Assembly: GCA_900119625.1 (NCBI GenBank) | Contig: FPKD01000002.1 | Location: 248,001 to 312,000, forward strand | Length of the DNA: 64,000 nucleotides | From: Olsenella sp. kh2p3 | GTDB lineage: Bacteria; Actinomycetota; Coriobacteriia; Coriobacteriales; Atopobiaceae | Direction: 5' to 3' | Translations under genes and position numbers: made by a program | In this document: positions 43,271 through 52,269 of the stretch, in pieces | Numbering within the stretch: the stretch's first letter is position 1 | Layout of the letters: each line of letters begins with the position of its first letter | Notes under the pieces: model-generated | The model's database searches: none | What the model saw: only the letters and a program-made list of their open reading frames with translations | What the model was told of the DNA's origin: nothing

Positions 43271-44503
43271 CTACACCATGTGTGTATCGATCTTGCGGCC
43301 AATCTGGATGAACTGGTACTCGTCGTCCTTCCCGTCAATCCAGACGGACCACTCGGGCGAGACAAGCGTCTTGACGGCACCGTTCCACTCAGCCTCGTAT
43401 CCGGCGGTTATCTCGTCGAGAGGAGCCATGGGGAAACGGCCGTTAAAGTCATCGGTTGAGACCTTGATGGTCACGCCATCGCTGTCGAAGGCCTCCCACT
43501 CGAAGGGAACAAGCTGGCAGCCCATGATGGCCCCAATGTAGGCGCCCATGACACGCGGGTCGTTGTCGCCCACCTCGCGGGGGATGTCGAGCCACGCACG
43601 GAGACCCTCCCGTGCAAATGGGTCGACAAAGTGGTTCTTGCCTGCCGTTGAAAAGACAATCGGAAGCACGCGGTCAAAGTCTCCGTCGTTCTTCTCCATA
43701 TCCCTGATTGCAATAAGCGGGAACGAAATAGACCAGACCCAGCCCATCTGGGCAACCCAGTTGTACTGCCACTCGAAGGAGTGCTCCTCGCCAAAAGTCT
43801 GCGTATACTGGCCGTTTCGAAGGCCTTGGGCATGCTTCACGCGACGCTCCAGCGGCGTATCGTGAACGGGAGCTGCGGACTCGCCCCTGTGGTCAAGCCA
43901 GCCCTGGTGATGCAGGCCAAACGCATCGAGCCGCTCCGCGACCACACGACAGTGGGGGTCGCCGCACCCACGCGCCTCGCACATGTTCAACGCGACGTCA
44001 TTGGTGATCTTGCCATGCTCACCGCCTGCAGCGATGTCGAAGTTGGCGGTAAACATCGCCGTTGTCATGTTGCACATCTCGGAGCCGACAATGTCCCAAG
44101 GGCAGGAATCGAGCTCCTTCTCGACACGGTTTCGCGTGAATTGAATCACGCGCCCAGCCATATCCTCTGCCTCATCACCATAGTCTCCCCATATGGCACC
44201 TATCCACGCCTCCCTGTCTACGAATTCCGGGATGTTCCATTCGTCGTAGAAGGCATTGAGATACTGTTGGAGCTGACCCTCGGAGCCCGAGCACGCTGCG
44301 CAGTTCATCATGTTCGCGGTTTCGCAGATTCGCGCAGTCCGGTCCTCCCAGTCATCGTTGAGGATGCGCATCACCTGGAAGATGTTTGCGGAGAACGCGG
44401 CAATCGTTCTGAGGCAGAAGGAATACGCCTCCTTCTCGGGAATCACCTTCCCAAACGCCGTCTCGACACCACGATGGAGATCAACCCTCTGTTTTAGTGC
44501 CAT
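43271..44503 (-). CDS. Cys-containing protein of unknown function in the demethylase-like cluster
   Basis: I do not recognise the 410-residue product. Features: ANMMNCAACSGSEGQLQQYL near residue 65 and CEARGCGDPHCRVVAERLDAFG near 190, the latter resembling the CxxxGxGDxxC pattern of V4R/XylR-type domains. There are no transmembrane segments and many Trp and acidic residues. ATG after GGAGGAGGAG. The GcvT-like gene follows after 14 bases, so it is in the same operon and divergent from a PucR-type regulator. It may be a substrate-binding or activating partner, or an enzyme. Confidence 0.6.
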   Translation of the reverse strand: MALKQRVDLHRGVETAFGKVIPEKEAYSFCLRTIAAFSANIFQVMRILNDDWEDRTARICETANMMNCAACSGSEGQLQQYLNAFYDEWNIPEFVDREAWIGAIWGDYGDEAEDMAGRVIQFTRNRVEKELDSCPWDIVGSEMCNMTTAMFTANFDIAAGGEHGKITNDVALNMCEARGCGDPHCRVVAERLDAFGLHHQGWLDHRGESAAPVHDTPLERRVKHAQGLRNGQYTQTFGEEHSFEWQYNWVAQMGWVWSISFPLIAIRDMEKNDGDFDRVLPIVFSTAGKNHFVDPFAREGLRAWLDIPREVGDNDPRVMGAYIGAIMGCQLVPFEWEAFDSDGVTIKVSTDDFNGRFPMAPLDEITAGYEAEWNGAVKTLVSPEWSVWIDGKDDEYQFIQIGRKIDTHMV

Positions 44504-44750
44504 GACCCACTCCTCCTCCGATGCGAACCGAAAGGCAGCACGTGCCTCATAAAATGGAGGATGTAATTGGAGGGCATTTACTGCCAGCGGCAGTTTGGAG
44601 GATTGTGCCTCGAGGGACACCTACGATCTGTTGGTCCCGAGAGGCAGTCGCCCTTCCACCGAGACACGTCGGCCCCTTGACGGAATGGATCGGCTCGGCT
44701 CTTCCTGTCTGCTACATTGGCAAGCACATTACGTAACGGCACTTGGTGTC

Positions 44751-46382
44751 ATGTCCAGGCATGTGGTGATTGTCATGAAGGTGAGTCCTCAGTTGATCTG
44801 CGAAGGCCTTCCGGCTGAGTTCGAGGCGCAGCTCTCCGGTGCCTCTCCCCTGGAGGAGACGCTCGAGGCGCCCGAACTCCTGGCAACAGATGCCCCCGAG
44901 CTGCGGGGAGGACGAATCTTCGTAACCAGCGCAGACCGTCTCCCCCGTCTCACCAAGCTTGGACAAGGCTGCGCCCTGCTTTGCATAGGCGACACCAGGA
45001 GGTTGGATTGGTTTCGGAGGCACTGCACAGTCATCACCGTTAGCCCGAGCCTTGATTTCTACACTGTTTTCTCCGCAGTCCAGCAGGTGTTTCTCCGCAT
45101 TGGAAACTGGGTGCTCGACACCTACCAGATACTCGAAGACGGCGGCTCAATCCAGTCGATGCTCGAGGCATCCGCAGCAGTCACCCCTGCGTCGATGATC
45201 GTTGTGGACTCGAGCTTCGACTGCATAGCCTCAACAGGCCTGAGGGCGGATTCGGCGGAGTCTCCAGAAGGCGTCCCAGATGGCGCGGCAGAGGAGGCGG
45301 GCAGAAGGCTTCCCCTCTCGCAGGTAGACCAGTACCTTGCGTCCTACAATCTCTCAATGAGCGAAAAGGAGCCCTTCGCCCTTGAGTTTGACCAGCTACA
45401 AAGCCTGAATGTTAATCTCATCGACGCTAATGGATACCACGGGTGCCTCTCGTTCCTCTATTACGACAGGAGCATGCGTCCTGGCGACTCATTCATCGCC
45501 AGGCATCTTGCGCGCATGGTGCTTCGGTGCGTATCCCAACCCAGAGGCAAAACGGAGACCCGCAACGACATTTTGAAGAGAGCCCTCTCCAACCTGATAG
45601 AGAACCTTCCCCTTGGCACCCTGGAGCTCGCAGCCCTTCAGGCAGCATCCTCGAATGGCACCTACGTTTGCGTGCTGATGCGACCCCAAAGGCGGTCTCG
45701 GGAGCTCCCGCTGTCCTACATTTGCAACTCGCTCGAGGAGGACATCCCCGGTACAATCGCATTTGAGTACAAGCAGACTTCGGTTGCCGCCTTCATTCGC
45801 ATCGACCGTCTTGCACCAGAGGGGAGTCGCAGAGACGAGCTTGAGCGCAGGCTCCTCCCCATTCTCGTCTCCCTAGACATGAAGGCAGGGATGTCCGATC
45901 ATGTGAGCAACCCGCTTGAGGCAAGAAGCTATTTCCTACAGGCGAGCATTGCCCTTGACAAGGGCTCTTGCCTGCAGGAAGGTCCCTCCCTCTACCGATT
46001 CCAAGACTATGCGCTCGCAGAGCTGTTGGAGAACTGCACGGGAGAAATGCCCGTCGAGCTGTACTTCACGAGCGGTCTTAGGCGGCTCTTTGCCCACGAC
46101 AAGAACTCTGCAACCTCATACGTCCAGACCATGAGCGAGTACCTGAAGCACAACATGAACGTCACGCACACTGCCCAGGCTCTCTTCATCCATCGCTCCA
46201 CGCTCATAGACCGCCTCGAGCGCATACGTTCGCTTTTGGACGAAGACCTGGAGGACCCGGACGAACGGCTGCGACTGGAGATGGTACTGCGAGCGTTGGA
46301 GCTTCGTGGCCAGTTGAGAAACCAGCTCGGGGGATACAGCCAAAGCGGCAGCATCCCCCTGATGTGGCACTCCCCGTTATAA
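44751..46382 (+). CDS. PucR-family transcriptional regulator
   Basis: A 543-residue regulator with a C-terminal PucR HTH: YLKHNMNVTHTAQALFIHRSTLIDRLERI (about 472-500), containing the NVTHTAQALFIHRSTL core. The N-terminal 250 residues form a probable sensory region (RRLDWFRRHCTVITVSPSLDF), typical of PucR proteins that sense small metabolites. Divergent from the unknown/GcvT/SDR operon, so the likely regulator of it. ATG at 44751 is one of two candidates (the other is at 44775); neither has a strong ribosome site. Confidence 0.8.
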   Translation: MSRHVVIVMKVSPQLICEGLPAEFEAQLSGASPLEETLEAPELLATDAPELRGGRIFVTSADRLPRLTKLGQGCALLCIGDTRRLDWFRRHCTVITVSPSLDFYTVFSAVQQVFLRIGNWVLDTYQILEDGGSIQSMLEASAAVTPASMIVVDSSFDCIASTGLRADSAESPEGVPDGAAEEAGRRLPLSQVDQYLASYNLSMSEKEPFALEFDQLQSLNVNLIDANGYHGCLSFLYYDRSMRPGDSFIARHLARMVLRCVSQPRGKTETRNDILKRALSNLIENLPLGTLELAALQAASSNGTYVCVLMRPQRRSRELPLSYICNSLEEDIPGTIAFEYKQTSVAAFIRIDRLAPEGSRRDELERRLLPILVSLDMKAGMSDHVSNPLEARSYFLQASIALDKGSCLQEGPSLYRFQDYALAELLENCTGEMPVELYFTSGLRRLFAHDKNSATSYVQTMSEYLKHNMNVTHTAQALFIHRSTLIDRLERIRSLLDEDLEDPDERLRLEMVLRALELRGQLRNQLGGYSQSGSIPLMWHSPL

Positions 46383-46403
46383 GGCAGCCGATGGTTCCAG
46401 CGC

Positions 46404-46619
46404 CTAGTCTCCCAAGGCCTTGAGCTCTGCGTCAATCTCGTCGAGATGGTCCGCAAGTTCCTTGGCTTGGGGGAAGCTCGCGAGCTTCCTCAGAGTGAGC
46501 CCATACACCATCTTCATCTGAGGGTCGGTCTTGAAGCCGGGCGAATACTTGCAGATGATATCCGCAGCCGCCTCGTTCTTCGCAAGCGCTTTGATCTTGC
46601 TGTCAACAGAAACACCCAT
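46404..46619 (-). CDS. Small DUF1858-like protein
   Basis: A 71-residue soluble protein, MGVSVDSKIKALAKNEAAAD at the N-terminus, then KYSPGFKTDPQMKMVYGLTLRKLASFPQ. The last part resembles the second half of DUF1858 proteins (hydrophobic-Phe loop, then M...LTLR). GGAGAG precedes the ATG. Convergent with the PucR gene. Function unknown. Confidence 0.55.
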   Translation of the reverse strand: MGVSVDSKIKALAKNEAAADIICKYSPGFKTDPQMKMVYGLTLRKLASFPQAKELADHLDEIDAELKALGD

Positions 46620-47007
46620 TGCGCTCTCCTCTCCTTGGCGGGATGCTGCATGCATCCCGCCCTGCTGGTGGATTGCGAGGACACCCTCGCAGCTCTCAAC
46701 TAGCATCAAGGTAGAAAGCGCGTACGTACACCGCACAAAGCAGAGGTGTTTTTCGAGGGGAACACCTACAAAGTGAACGTGATGCGCGGGGCGGCAGGAT
46801 GGCATAGGGCAAAGAGACCCCTATCCCCGCGCAGCACCAAGTGCGCGCCATAGATATTCCGACCGGGACTCACTATGAGCAGTCGTCGCACGGTCATGCT
46901 CGCCCCTGCGTGACCGATGCACCTTGAGCGCGATCGTCACAAGGTACTCCTCTTTCATCCTCGGCAAGAATGAGACAAAGGGACTGTCCCTTTGTCTCAT
47001 CTTTGTC
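46620..47007. other. Non-coding interval upstream of the small gene, downstream of the LacI gene
   Basis: Contains the palindrome copy 2 (46970-47011), and a stem AGGTGTT/AACACCT with a 10-base loop (46744-46767). No gene is supported. The LacI gene ends inside the palindrome's extra half-arm. Confidence 0.55.
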
Positions 47008-47011
47008 TCAT
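46970..47011. repeat. TGAGACAAAGGGA palindrome, copy 2, with an extra half-arm
   Basis: Perfect ATGAGACAAAGGGAC arm pair around one T (46970-47000), followed directly by a third CTTTGTCTCAT half (47001-47011). The LacI-family gene's TGA stop (47010-47008 on the minus strand) is provided by this half-arm. Confidence 0.92.
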
Positions 47012-48030
47012 CGCAGGTCGGCGACGGTTTGGCGCTCGACGAGCGTTCCGGCGATTCTGATCTGCTGGATGTGGTAGTTGGGACTTGTACCGAGAAGTGC
47101 CTGCTCAAAAGCACGACGTCCACGTGAGAAGAGGTCAAACCGAACGGTCGTGAGCCGGTTGTGCGGAACCGAGGCGGTAAGCGAGTCGTCCACACCCACC
47201 ACGCTCACGTCCTCGGGCACCCTTCTGCCGGCATCCTCAAGCGCAGCAATGACGCCGAGCGCCATCTGGTCGTTGGCAACGTAAACAGCCGTCATGTCCT
47301 TGTCGGCCGCAAGCGCCGCGCCGGCCTCATAGCCGCTGTCTGCCGTCCAGTCACCACGCAGCGGCTCGGCAACATCGATACCACGCACCTCGAGCGCGTC
47401 TCGCCAGCCCTGCTCGCGGAAGTTGGAGTCAACGGAGTACGAAGGGCCCGCCACAAAGCGAACCTGTCGATGCCCGCGTGAGAGCAGGTGGTCCATCACG
47501 AGCATGGAGCAACCGTACTGGTCAGAGTCAACCGTAGTGCAATGGGGATGTTCATACATGGTGAGCAGAACCGTGCCAAACCCCGGGCTGGGACGGAAGG
47601 TGTCGAAGTCCTCGGCCTTGATGCTCATGCTCATGATCATGGCGTCAACCGGCAGCGTGAGCATGCGCTTCGTCATGTACTCCAGGGAGACCGGGTCATC
47701 GCCACCCATCTCTACCATGGTGATGGCATCGCCGTGCTCGCGTGCGGCAGTCATGATGCCGTCGAGCGTTGAGAGGTTGCCAAACTCGGTGATGTTGTAG
47801 ATGCAGAGCCCCACGGAGCGATACCTGCCGCTCCTGAGCGACCTTCCGGCGAAGTTGGGCCTGAAGCCAAGCTCGTCCATGGCCTTCTGGACCGCCCGCC
47901 TCGTCGACTCGCTCACATTGGGCTGTCCATTGACCACGCGAGAGACCGTCTGCTGAGACACACCCGCCCTCTCGGCGACGTCTGCCATCGAGACCGAACG
48001 GCGTGTGTCGCCCAGATGCCTCGTGCTCAT
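47008..48030 (-). CDS. LacI-family transcriptional regulator (galactose locus)
   Basis: A 340-residue repressor. The HTH is SMADVAERAGVSQQTVSRVVNG (residues about 14-35) with the hinge helix after NVSESTRRAVQKAM. The periplasmic-binding-like domain has YVANDQMALGVIAALEDAG and VVGVDDS. It is divergent from galM-galK-galT, so it probably represses that operon in response to galactose or a derivative. ATG with GGGGAG seven bases upstream. Two dyads in the intergenic region are candidate operators. Confidence 0.9.
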   Translation of the reverse strand: MSTRHLGDTRRSVSMADVAERAGVSQQTVSRVVNGQPNVSESTRRAVQKAMDELGFRPNFAGRSLRSGRYRSVGLCIYNITEFGNLSTLDGIMTAAREHGDAITMVEMGGDDPVSLEYMTKRMLTLPVDAMIMSMSIKAEDFDTFRPSPGFGTVLLTMYEHPHCTTVDSDQYGCSMLVMDHLLSRGHRQVRFVAGPSYSVDSNFREQGWRDALEVRGIDVAEPLRGDWTADSGYEAGAALAADKDMTAVYVANDQMALGVIAALEDAGRRVPEDVSVVGVDDSLTASVPHNRLTTVRFDLFSRGRRAFEQALLGTSPNYHIQQIRIAGTLVERQTVADLR

Positions 48031-48076
48031 TTCACATCTCCCCAATCTGTGTGTCTCAGGGGCCGTGCTGTAACCG

Positions 48077-48092
48077 TTTGCCAGATGGCAAA
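48077..48092. promoter_or_regulatory. Candidate LacI-family operator (TTTGCCA-GA-TGGCAAA)
   Basis: Perfect 7-bp inverted repeats around GA, 47 bases before the LacI gene start, in the AT-rich divergent region with galM. Symmetry and position fit a regulator site. Confidence 0.6.
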
Positions 48093-48110
48093 TAAAACAA
48101 CAAAGTTCTC

Positions 48111-48141
48111 AATGTTCATCCGTACTGAGTACGTTAACATT
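48111..48141. promoter_or_regulatory. Candidate nested dyad operator in the gal intergenic region
   Basis: AATGTT-catc-CGTAC-TGA-GTACG-tt-AACATT: two nested perfect inverted repeats, CGTAC/GTACG around TGA (48121-48133) and AATGTT/AACATT (48111-48141). It may bind a second dimer of the same regulator. Confidence 0.5.
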
Positions 48142-48215
48142 GCCTTGGTTGCAAACACGTGAGAACGCTGTATCCACCGTTCGCCGAGCAATTATCGCAC
48201 ACGAGAGGAGACCCC

Positions 48216-49298
48216 ATGGTCAGCTCGGAATCCCTTGGGCAGACGCCATCGGGAGATTTGGTCCGCGTCTTCACGATCACCACCCCCAGGGCACGCCTCA
48301 GGCTCATGGAGTTTGGGGCAGCGCTCCTCTCGCTGGAGGTCCCCGACGCCTCCGGAACGCAGGGGGACGTTCTTCTCGGCCTGGCCTCGCTCGAGGATTA
48401 TTTCGATAACCCTGCCTGCCACGGTTCCACCTTAGGGCCCATCGCAAACCGCACGGACGGGGCAGAGATGACCATAGGCCCCGCCGTCGCCTGCCACCTT
48501 GCGAGAAACGATGGACCCGGCCAACGCAACAACCTCCACACCAGCCTTACCTCGGGGCTCCACAAGCGCGTATGGCGAGCCGAAGCCGTCGAGGGGAGAA
48601 ACGCCGTGCGCCTTACCTGCCGGCTTGGCGAGGGCGAGCTTGGCCTTCCAGGCAACCGTACCTTCACCTGCGAGGTCTCGCTTGTCGACCTTCCCGATGA
48701 GACCACGCGCCTCACGGTCTCGTACTCCTGCAAGACCGATGCCCTCACCTTTGTGAACATGACCAACCACAGCTACTTCAACCTGGCAGGCCACAACGCT
48801 GGCACCGCTATGGGAACGGTCGTGCGCCTCGAGGCAGACGAGTTTCTCCCCATCCGCGAGGACTCGGTCTCGACGGGTGAGATTCGCCCCGTCGACGGAA
48901 CGCCCTTCGACTTCCGTGAGCCAAAGACCCTGGGATGCGACATTGACGGTAATGACGAGCAGCTGCGGCGGGCACGCGGATACGATCACTGCTTCTGCAT
49001 CCGCAACTGGAAGCCGGGTGCCCCACCACGCCTGGCCCTCTCGGCACGTGACCCCAGAAGCGGTCGTACGCTGGAGATATACGTCACCACGCCGGGCGCG
49101 CACCTCTACACGGGAAACTGGCTCGACGACGCCCACGCCAAAGGCGGCGGCACCTATCAGCCACGCGCCGGCTTTGCTTTCGAGCCCGAGTTCTACCCGG
49201 ACTGCGCGCACCATCTCTCATGGCCGCAGCCAATCTGCACACCTGCCCAGCCGTACACCCAAACGATTGTCTACCAGCTGGGAACCATGTCACGCTGA
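48216..49298 (+). CDS. galM: Aldose 1-epimerase (galactose mutarotase)
   Basis: A 360-residue mutarotase, converting beta- to alpha-galactose for galactokinase. Motifs: GATLSxEVPD-type LEVPDASGTQGDVLLGL, GPIANRTDGAEM, YSCKTDALTFVNMTNHSYFNL (catalytic His) and GAHLYTGNWL. C-terminal FEPEFYPDCAHHLSWPQ includes the catalytic Glu region. ATG with GAGGAG upstream. First gene of the galactose operon, galK follows after 85 bases. Confidence 0.93.
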   Translation: MVSSESLGQTPSGDLVRVFTITTPRARLRLMEFGAALLSLEVPDASGTQGDVLLGLASLEDYFDNPACHGSTLGPIANRTDGAEMTIGPAVACHLARNDGPGQRNNLHTSLTSGLHKRVWRAEAVEGRNAVRLTCRLGEGELGLPGNRTFTCEVSLVDLPDETTRLTVSYSCKTDALTFVNMTNHSYFNLAGHNAGTAMGTVVRLEADEFLPIREDSVSTGEIRPVDGTPFDFREPKTLGCDIDGNDEQLRRARGYDHCFCIRNWKPGAPPRLALSARDPRSGRTLEIYVTTPGAHLYTGNWLDDAHAKGGGTYQPRAGFAFEPEFYPDCAHHLSWPQPICTPAQPYTQTIVYQLGTMSR

Positions 49299-49383
49299 GG
49301 AAAAATGCTGTAAAGGTGAGACGGGCGCTGCCCCCTCATTGCAATGATGCGTTGCCCGGCATGCCGGGAGGAAGGAGAACACG

Positions 49384-50598
49384 ATGAACGAGACGTGCGC
49401 CATTCAGGAGGGTGGCATCGAACGGGCACGGCAGCTCTTCTGCCAGGAGTTTGGTGAGCCCCCCGTAGGCGAGCGCCTACTCAGGGTGCACGCCCCGGGC
49501 CGCTCAGAGATCGCGGGCAACCACACCGATCACGAGGGCGGCCACGTCATCGCGGGCGCCCTGGATGTGGCAGTAAACGCTCTCGCCCGCCCCAATGGCT
49601 TGGACGTCGTGCGCCTGGCAAGCGACGGATACCCCACCATTGAGGTCTCCCTCGAATCGCTTGATTCCCAGGACGCCGAAAAGAACACCACGGCTTCTCT
49701 GGTAAGGGGCATGGCGTTCAGGATGGCCCAGGACGGTAGGATCCCCGCGGGCTTTGACCTTGCCATGACGAGCACCATCCCCGTAGGCGGTGGCCTCTCC
49801 TCCTCCGCAGCTGTCGAGGCAGCGCTGGGACGCGCGATGGAGGCCCTCTGGGAGGGTCGCAGCTATGACGCCCTCGAGATGGCGCGCATAAGCCAGTTTG
49901 CCGAGAACGTCTACTTTGGCAAGCCCTGCGGCCTCATGGACCAGGCATCCGTCTGCCTGGGCGGCCTCGCCTTCATCGACTTTGCCGTTCCCGAGGACCC
50001 TGTTGCCCGACGCCTGGAGTTCGACTTCGAGGACCACGGCTATGCGCTCTGCCTTGTGGACGTCGGATCGAGCCACGCGGACCTCACCGACGCGTACGCC
50101 GCCATGCCCCAGGAGATGCAGGCGGTTGCCGCCGTGTTTGGAAAGAAGCGCCTCTGCGAGGTTGACCAGGACGACTTCGACGCCCACGTGCCTGAGCTGC
50201 GGCGCGACCTTGGCGACCGTGCGGTCCTGCGCGCCATCCACTACTGGCGCGAGAACGAGCTGGTCGACAAGCGCTGGGCAGCACTCAACGCCCCGGACAT
50301 CGACGCCTTCTTGGCGTGCACGCGCACCTCGGGGGCGAGCTCGGCAATGTTCCTCCAGAACGTCTCCTGCGGCATCGAGGACCAGCCGGCGATGGTGGCG
50401 CTTGGGCTTGCCGAGCGCGTCCTCGACGGCCGCGGCGCCACGAGGATCCACGGCGGAGGCTTTGGCGGCACCATCCAGTGCTTTGTTCCGCTCGACATGG
50501 TCGAGGAGTTCTCCGACCGCATGGACGCATGGCTTGGCGCCGGCTCCTGCAGGCGCTACCGCATCTCTGACAGGGGGGCGTACGCGGAATGGGAGTAG
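49384..50598 (+). CDS. galK: Galactokinase
   Basis: GHMP kinase of 404 residues, phosphorylating galactose at C1. The galactokinase signature is GRSEIAGNHTDHEGGHV (about 40-56), the ATP loop is PVGGGLSSSAAVEAALG (about 138-154), and the third motif is RIHGGGFGGTIQCFV. The usual GEHTDYN is GNHTDHEGG here. ATG after GGAGGAAGGAG. It overlaps galT by ten bases. Confidence 0.95.
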   Translation: MNETCAIQEGGIERARQLFCQEFGEPPVGERLLRVHAPGRSEIAGNHTDHEGGHVIAGALDVAVNALARPNGLDVVRLASDGYPTIEVSLESLDSQDAEKNTTASLVRGMAFRMAQDGRIPAGFDLAMTSTIPVGGGLSSSAAVEAALGRAMEALWEGRSYDALEMARISQFAENVYFGKPCGLMDQASVCLGGLAFIDFAVPEDPVARRLEFDFEDHGYALCLVDVGSSHADLTDAYAAMPQEMQAVAAVFGKKRLCEVDQDDFDAHVPELRRDLGDRAVLRAIHYWRENELVDKRWAALNAPDIDAFLACTRTSGASSAMFLQNVSCGIEDQPAMVALGLAERVLDGRGATRIHGGGFGGTIQCFVPLDMVEEFSDRMDAWLGAGSCRRYRISDRGAYAEWE

Positions 50599-52217
50599 AG
50601 AGCACACATACGCCCATTGACGGTGCTGCCCTGGTTGCTGCTGCTGCGGGGATTGTCGACTATGCTGCCAACCATGGGCTCATTGGCTGGGCGGACCGTG
50701 TCTGGGGCGTGAATGCCGTGCTTGAAGCCGTGGGCGCAACCGGCCCCGGACCCAGCGACGCGTGGGTGCTCGCCGAGGGACCGGACTCCCCCGCCGTGAC
50801 GAAGGGCGCAATGGCCACGGCGCCGGACGACCTTCTCGCCACGCTCGCCGAGGTCGCGGTGGACAACGGCTGCACCGCAGACACAGCGAGCGGCCGTGAC
50901 CGCATAGCCATGCGCGTCATGGGGCTTCTCATGCCCAAGCCCTCCGAGGTCGAGGCAACGTTCAAGGGTCTTCTCGCGCAGGATGGCCCCAAGGCTGCGA
51001 CCGACTGGTTCTATCGCACCTGCTGCGACGCCGGCTACGTGCGCCGCACCGCCATTGCCCGGAACGTCTGCTGGAACACGCAGACAAGCTGGGGGTCGCT
51101 GGAGATAACCATTAACCTCTCCAAGCCAGAGAAGGACCCGCGTGAGATTGCCGCGGCAGGCAAGGCGCCCGCAGGCGAGAAGTACCCCGCCTGCCAGCTC
51201 TGCATTGAGAACGAGGGCTATCCTGGGCGAGCCGCCACAGACCCCATGGGTGCGCACCCCGCCAGGCAGAACCTGCGGATCATCCCAATATCCCTTGGCG
51301 GCGAGCGCTGGGGCCTGCAGTATAGCCCATACGCGTACTTCAACGAGCACTGCATTGCTATGAGCGCACGTCACCGCCCCATGCACGTGGACCGTGTCTC
51401 GCTCTCGTGCCTCTTCGACTTTGTGGACCTGCTGCCCCACTACTTCATTGGCTCCAACGCAGACCTGCCCGTGGTTGGCGGTTCGATCCTCTCGCACGAC
51501 CACTTCCAGGGAGGCGCGCACGTCTTTCCCATGATGCGCGCGGCCACTGCCGAGAGGTTCTCGCTGCCGGACTTCCCAGAGGTCTCCGGCGAGGTGCTGC
51601 ACTGGCCGCTCTCGGTCCTGCGCCTCTCCTCCCAAAGCCGAGACCAGCTGCTTGACGCCTGCGACCACGTGGTTGCGGCGTGGCGCGGCTGGAGCGACGA
51701 GTCTGTGGGCGTTATCGCACACGACGCTGACGGCACGCCGCACAACACGGTGACCCCCATCGTGCGGCGCGTGGATGCCCAGGGCAACGTGGGCGGCTCC
51801 ACGTATGAGGCCTATCTCGCCCTTCGCTGCAACGTCACAAGCGCCGAGCACCCGCTGGGCGTCTTCCACCCGCACGAGGAATGGCACCACATCAAGCGCG
51901 AGAACATCGGCCTCATCGAGGTCATGGGGCTTGCCATCCTGCCTCCGCGCCTGGTGGGAGAGCTTGGCCGCGTTGAGGAGCTGCTGGTTGCGGGGGCAAC
52001 TAGGGAGCAGATGGCCGCGGACCCGCTGGCCTCATCGCACGCCGACTGGGCGGCGCAGCTTGCCGAGGAGAACCCCGGGCTTTCCGCCGCAGACGTTCAC
52101 CAGGTGGTTCGCGACGGTGTGGGCCTGGTCTTCTCGCACGTGCTTGAGGACGCGGGCGTCTTCAAGTGGGACGATACGGGTCGCGCGGCGCAGATGCGGT
52201 TCGTGGCGTCGCTGTAA
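50589..52217 (+). CDS. galT: UDP-glucose-hexose-1-phosphate uridylyltransferase (galT2 type)
   Basis: A 542-residue galactose-1-phosphate uridylyltransferase of the long Gram-positive class. Conserved: YPACQLCIENEGYPGR (CxxC type), LRIIPISLGGERWGLQYSPY, GGSILSHDHFQGG (His of the HPH-like active site), and HPLGVFHPHEEWHHIKRENIGL. It has no galE adjacent. ATG lies inside the galK end, GCGGAATGG, so it is coupled. It ends at a strong terminator. Confidence 0.95.
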   Translation: MGVESTHTPIDGAALVAAAAGIVDYAANHGLIGWADRVWGVNAVLEAVGATGPGPSDAWVLAEGPDSPAVTKGAMATAPDDLLATLAEVAVDNGCTADTASGRDRIAMRVMGLLMPKPSEVEATFKGLLAQDGPKAATDWFYRTCCDAGYVRRTAIARNVCWNTQTSWGSLEITINLSKPEKDPREIAAAGKAPAGEKYPACQLCIENEGYPGRAATDPMGAHPARQNLRIIPISLGGERWGLQYSPYAYFNEHCIAMSARHRPMHVDRVSLSCLFDFVDLLPHYFIGSNADLPVVGGSILSHDHFQGGAHVFPMMRAATAERFSLPDFPEVSGEVLHWPLSVLRLSSQSRDQLLDACDHVVAAWRGWSDESVGVIAHDADGTPHNTVTPIVRRVDAQGNVGGSTYEAYLALRCNVTSAEHPLGVFHPHEEWHHIKRENIGLIEVMGLAILPPRLVGELGRVEELLVAGATREQMAADPLASSHADWAAQLAEENPGLSAADVHQVVRDGVGLVFSHVLEDAGVFKWDDTGRAAQMRFVASL

Positions 52218-52238
52218 CAACGCGCTCATCGAGACACG

Positions 52239-52269
52239 AGGGCCATCCCGGCAGCGCTGGGGTGGCCCT
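52239..52269 (+). terminator. Intrinsic terminator of the galactose operon
   Basis: AGGGCCATCCC/GGGGTGGCCCT stem (11 pairs with one wobble), loop GGCAGCGCT, then TTCTCGTT. It lies about 20 bases after the galT stop. Confidence 0.7.
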
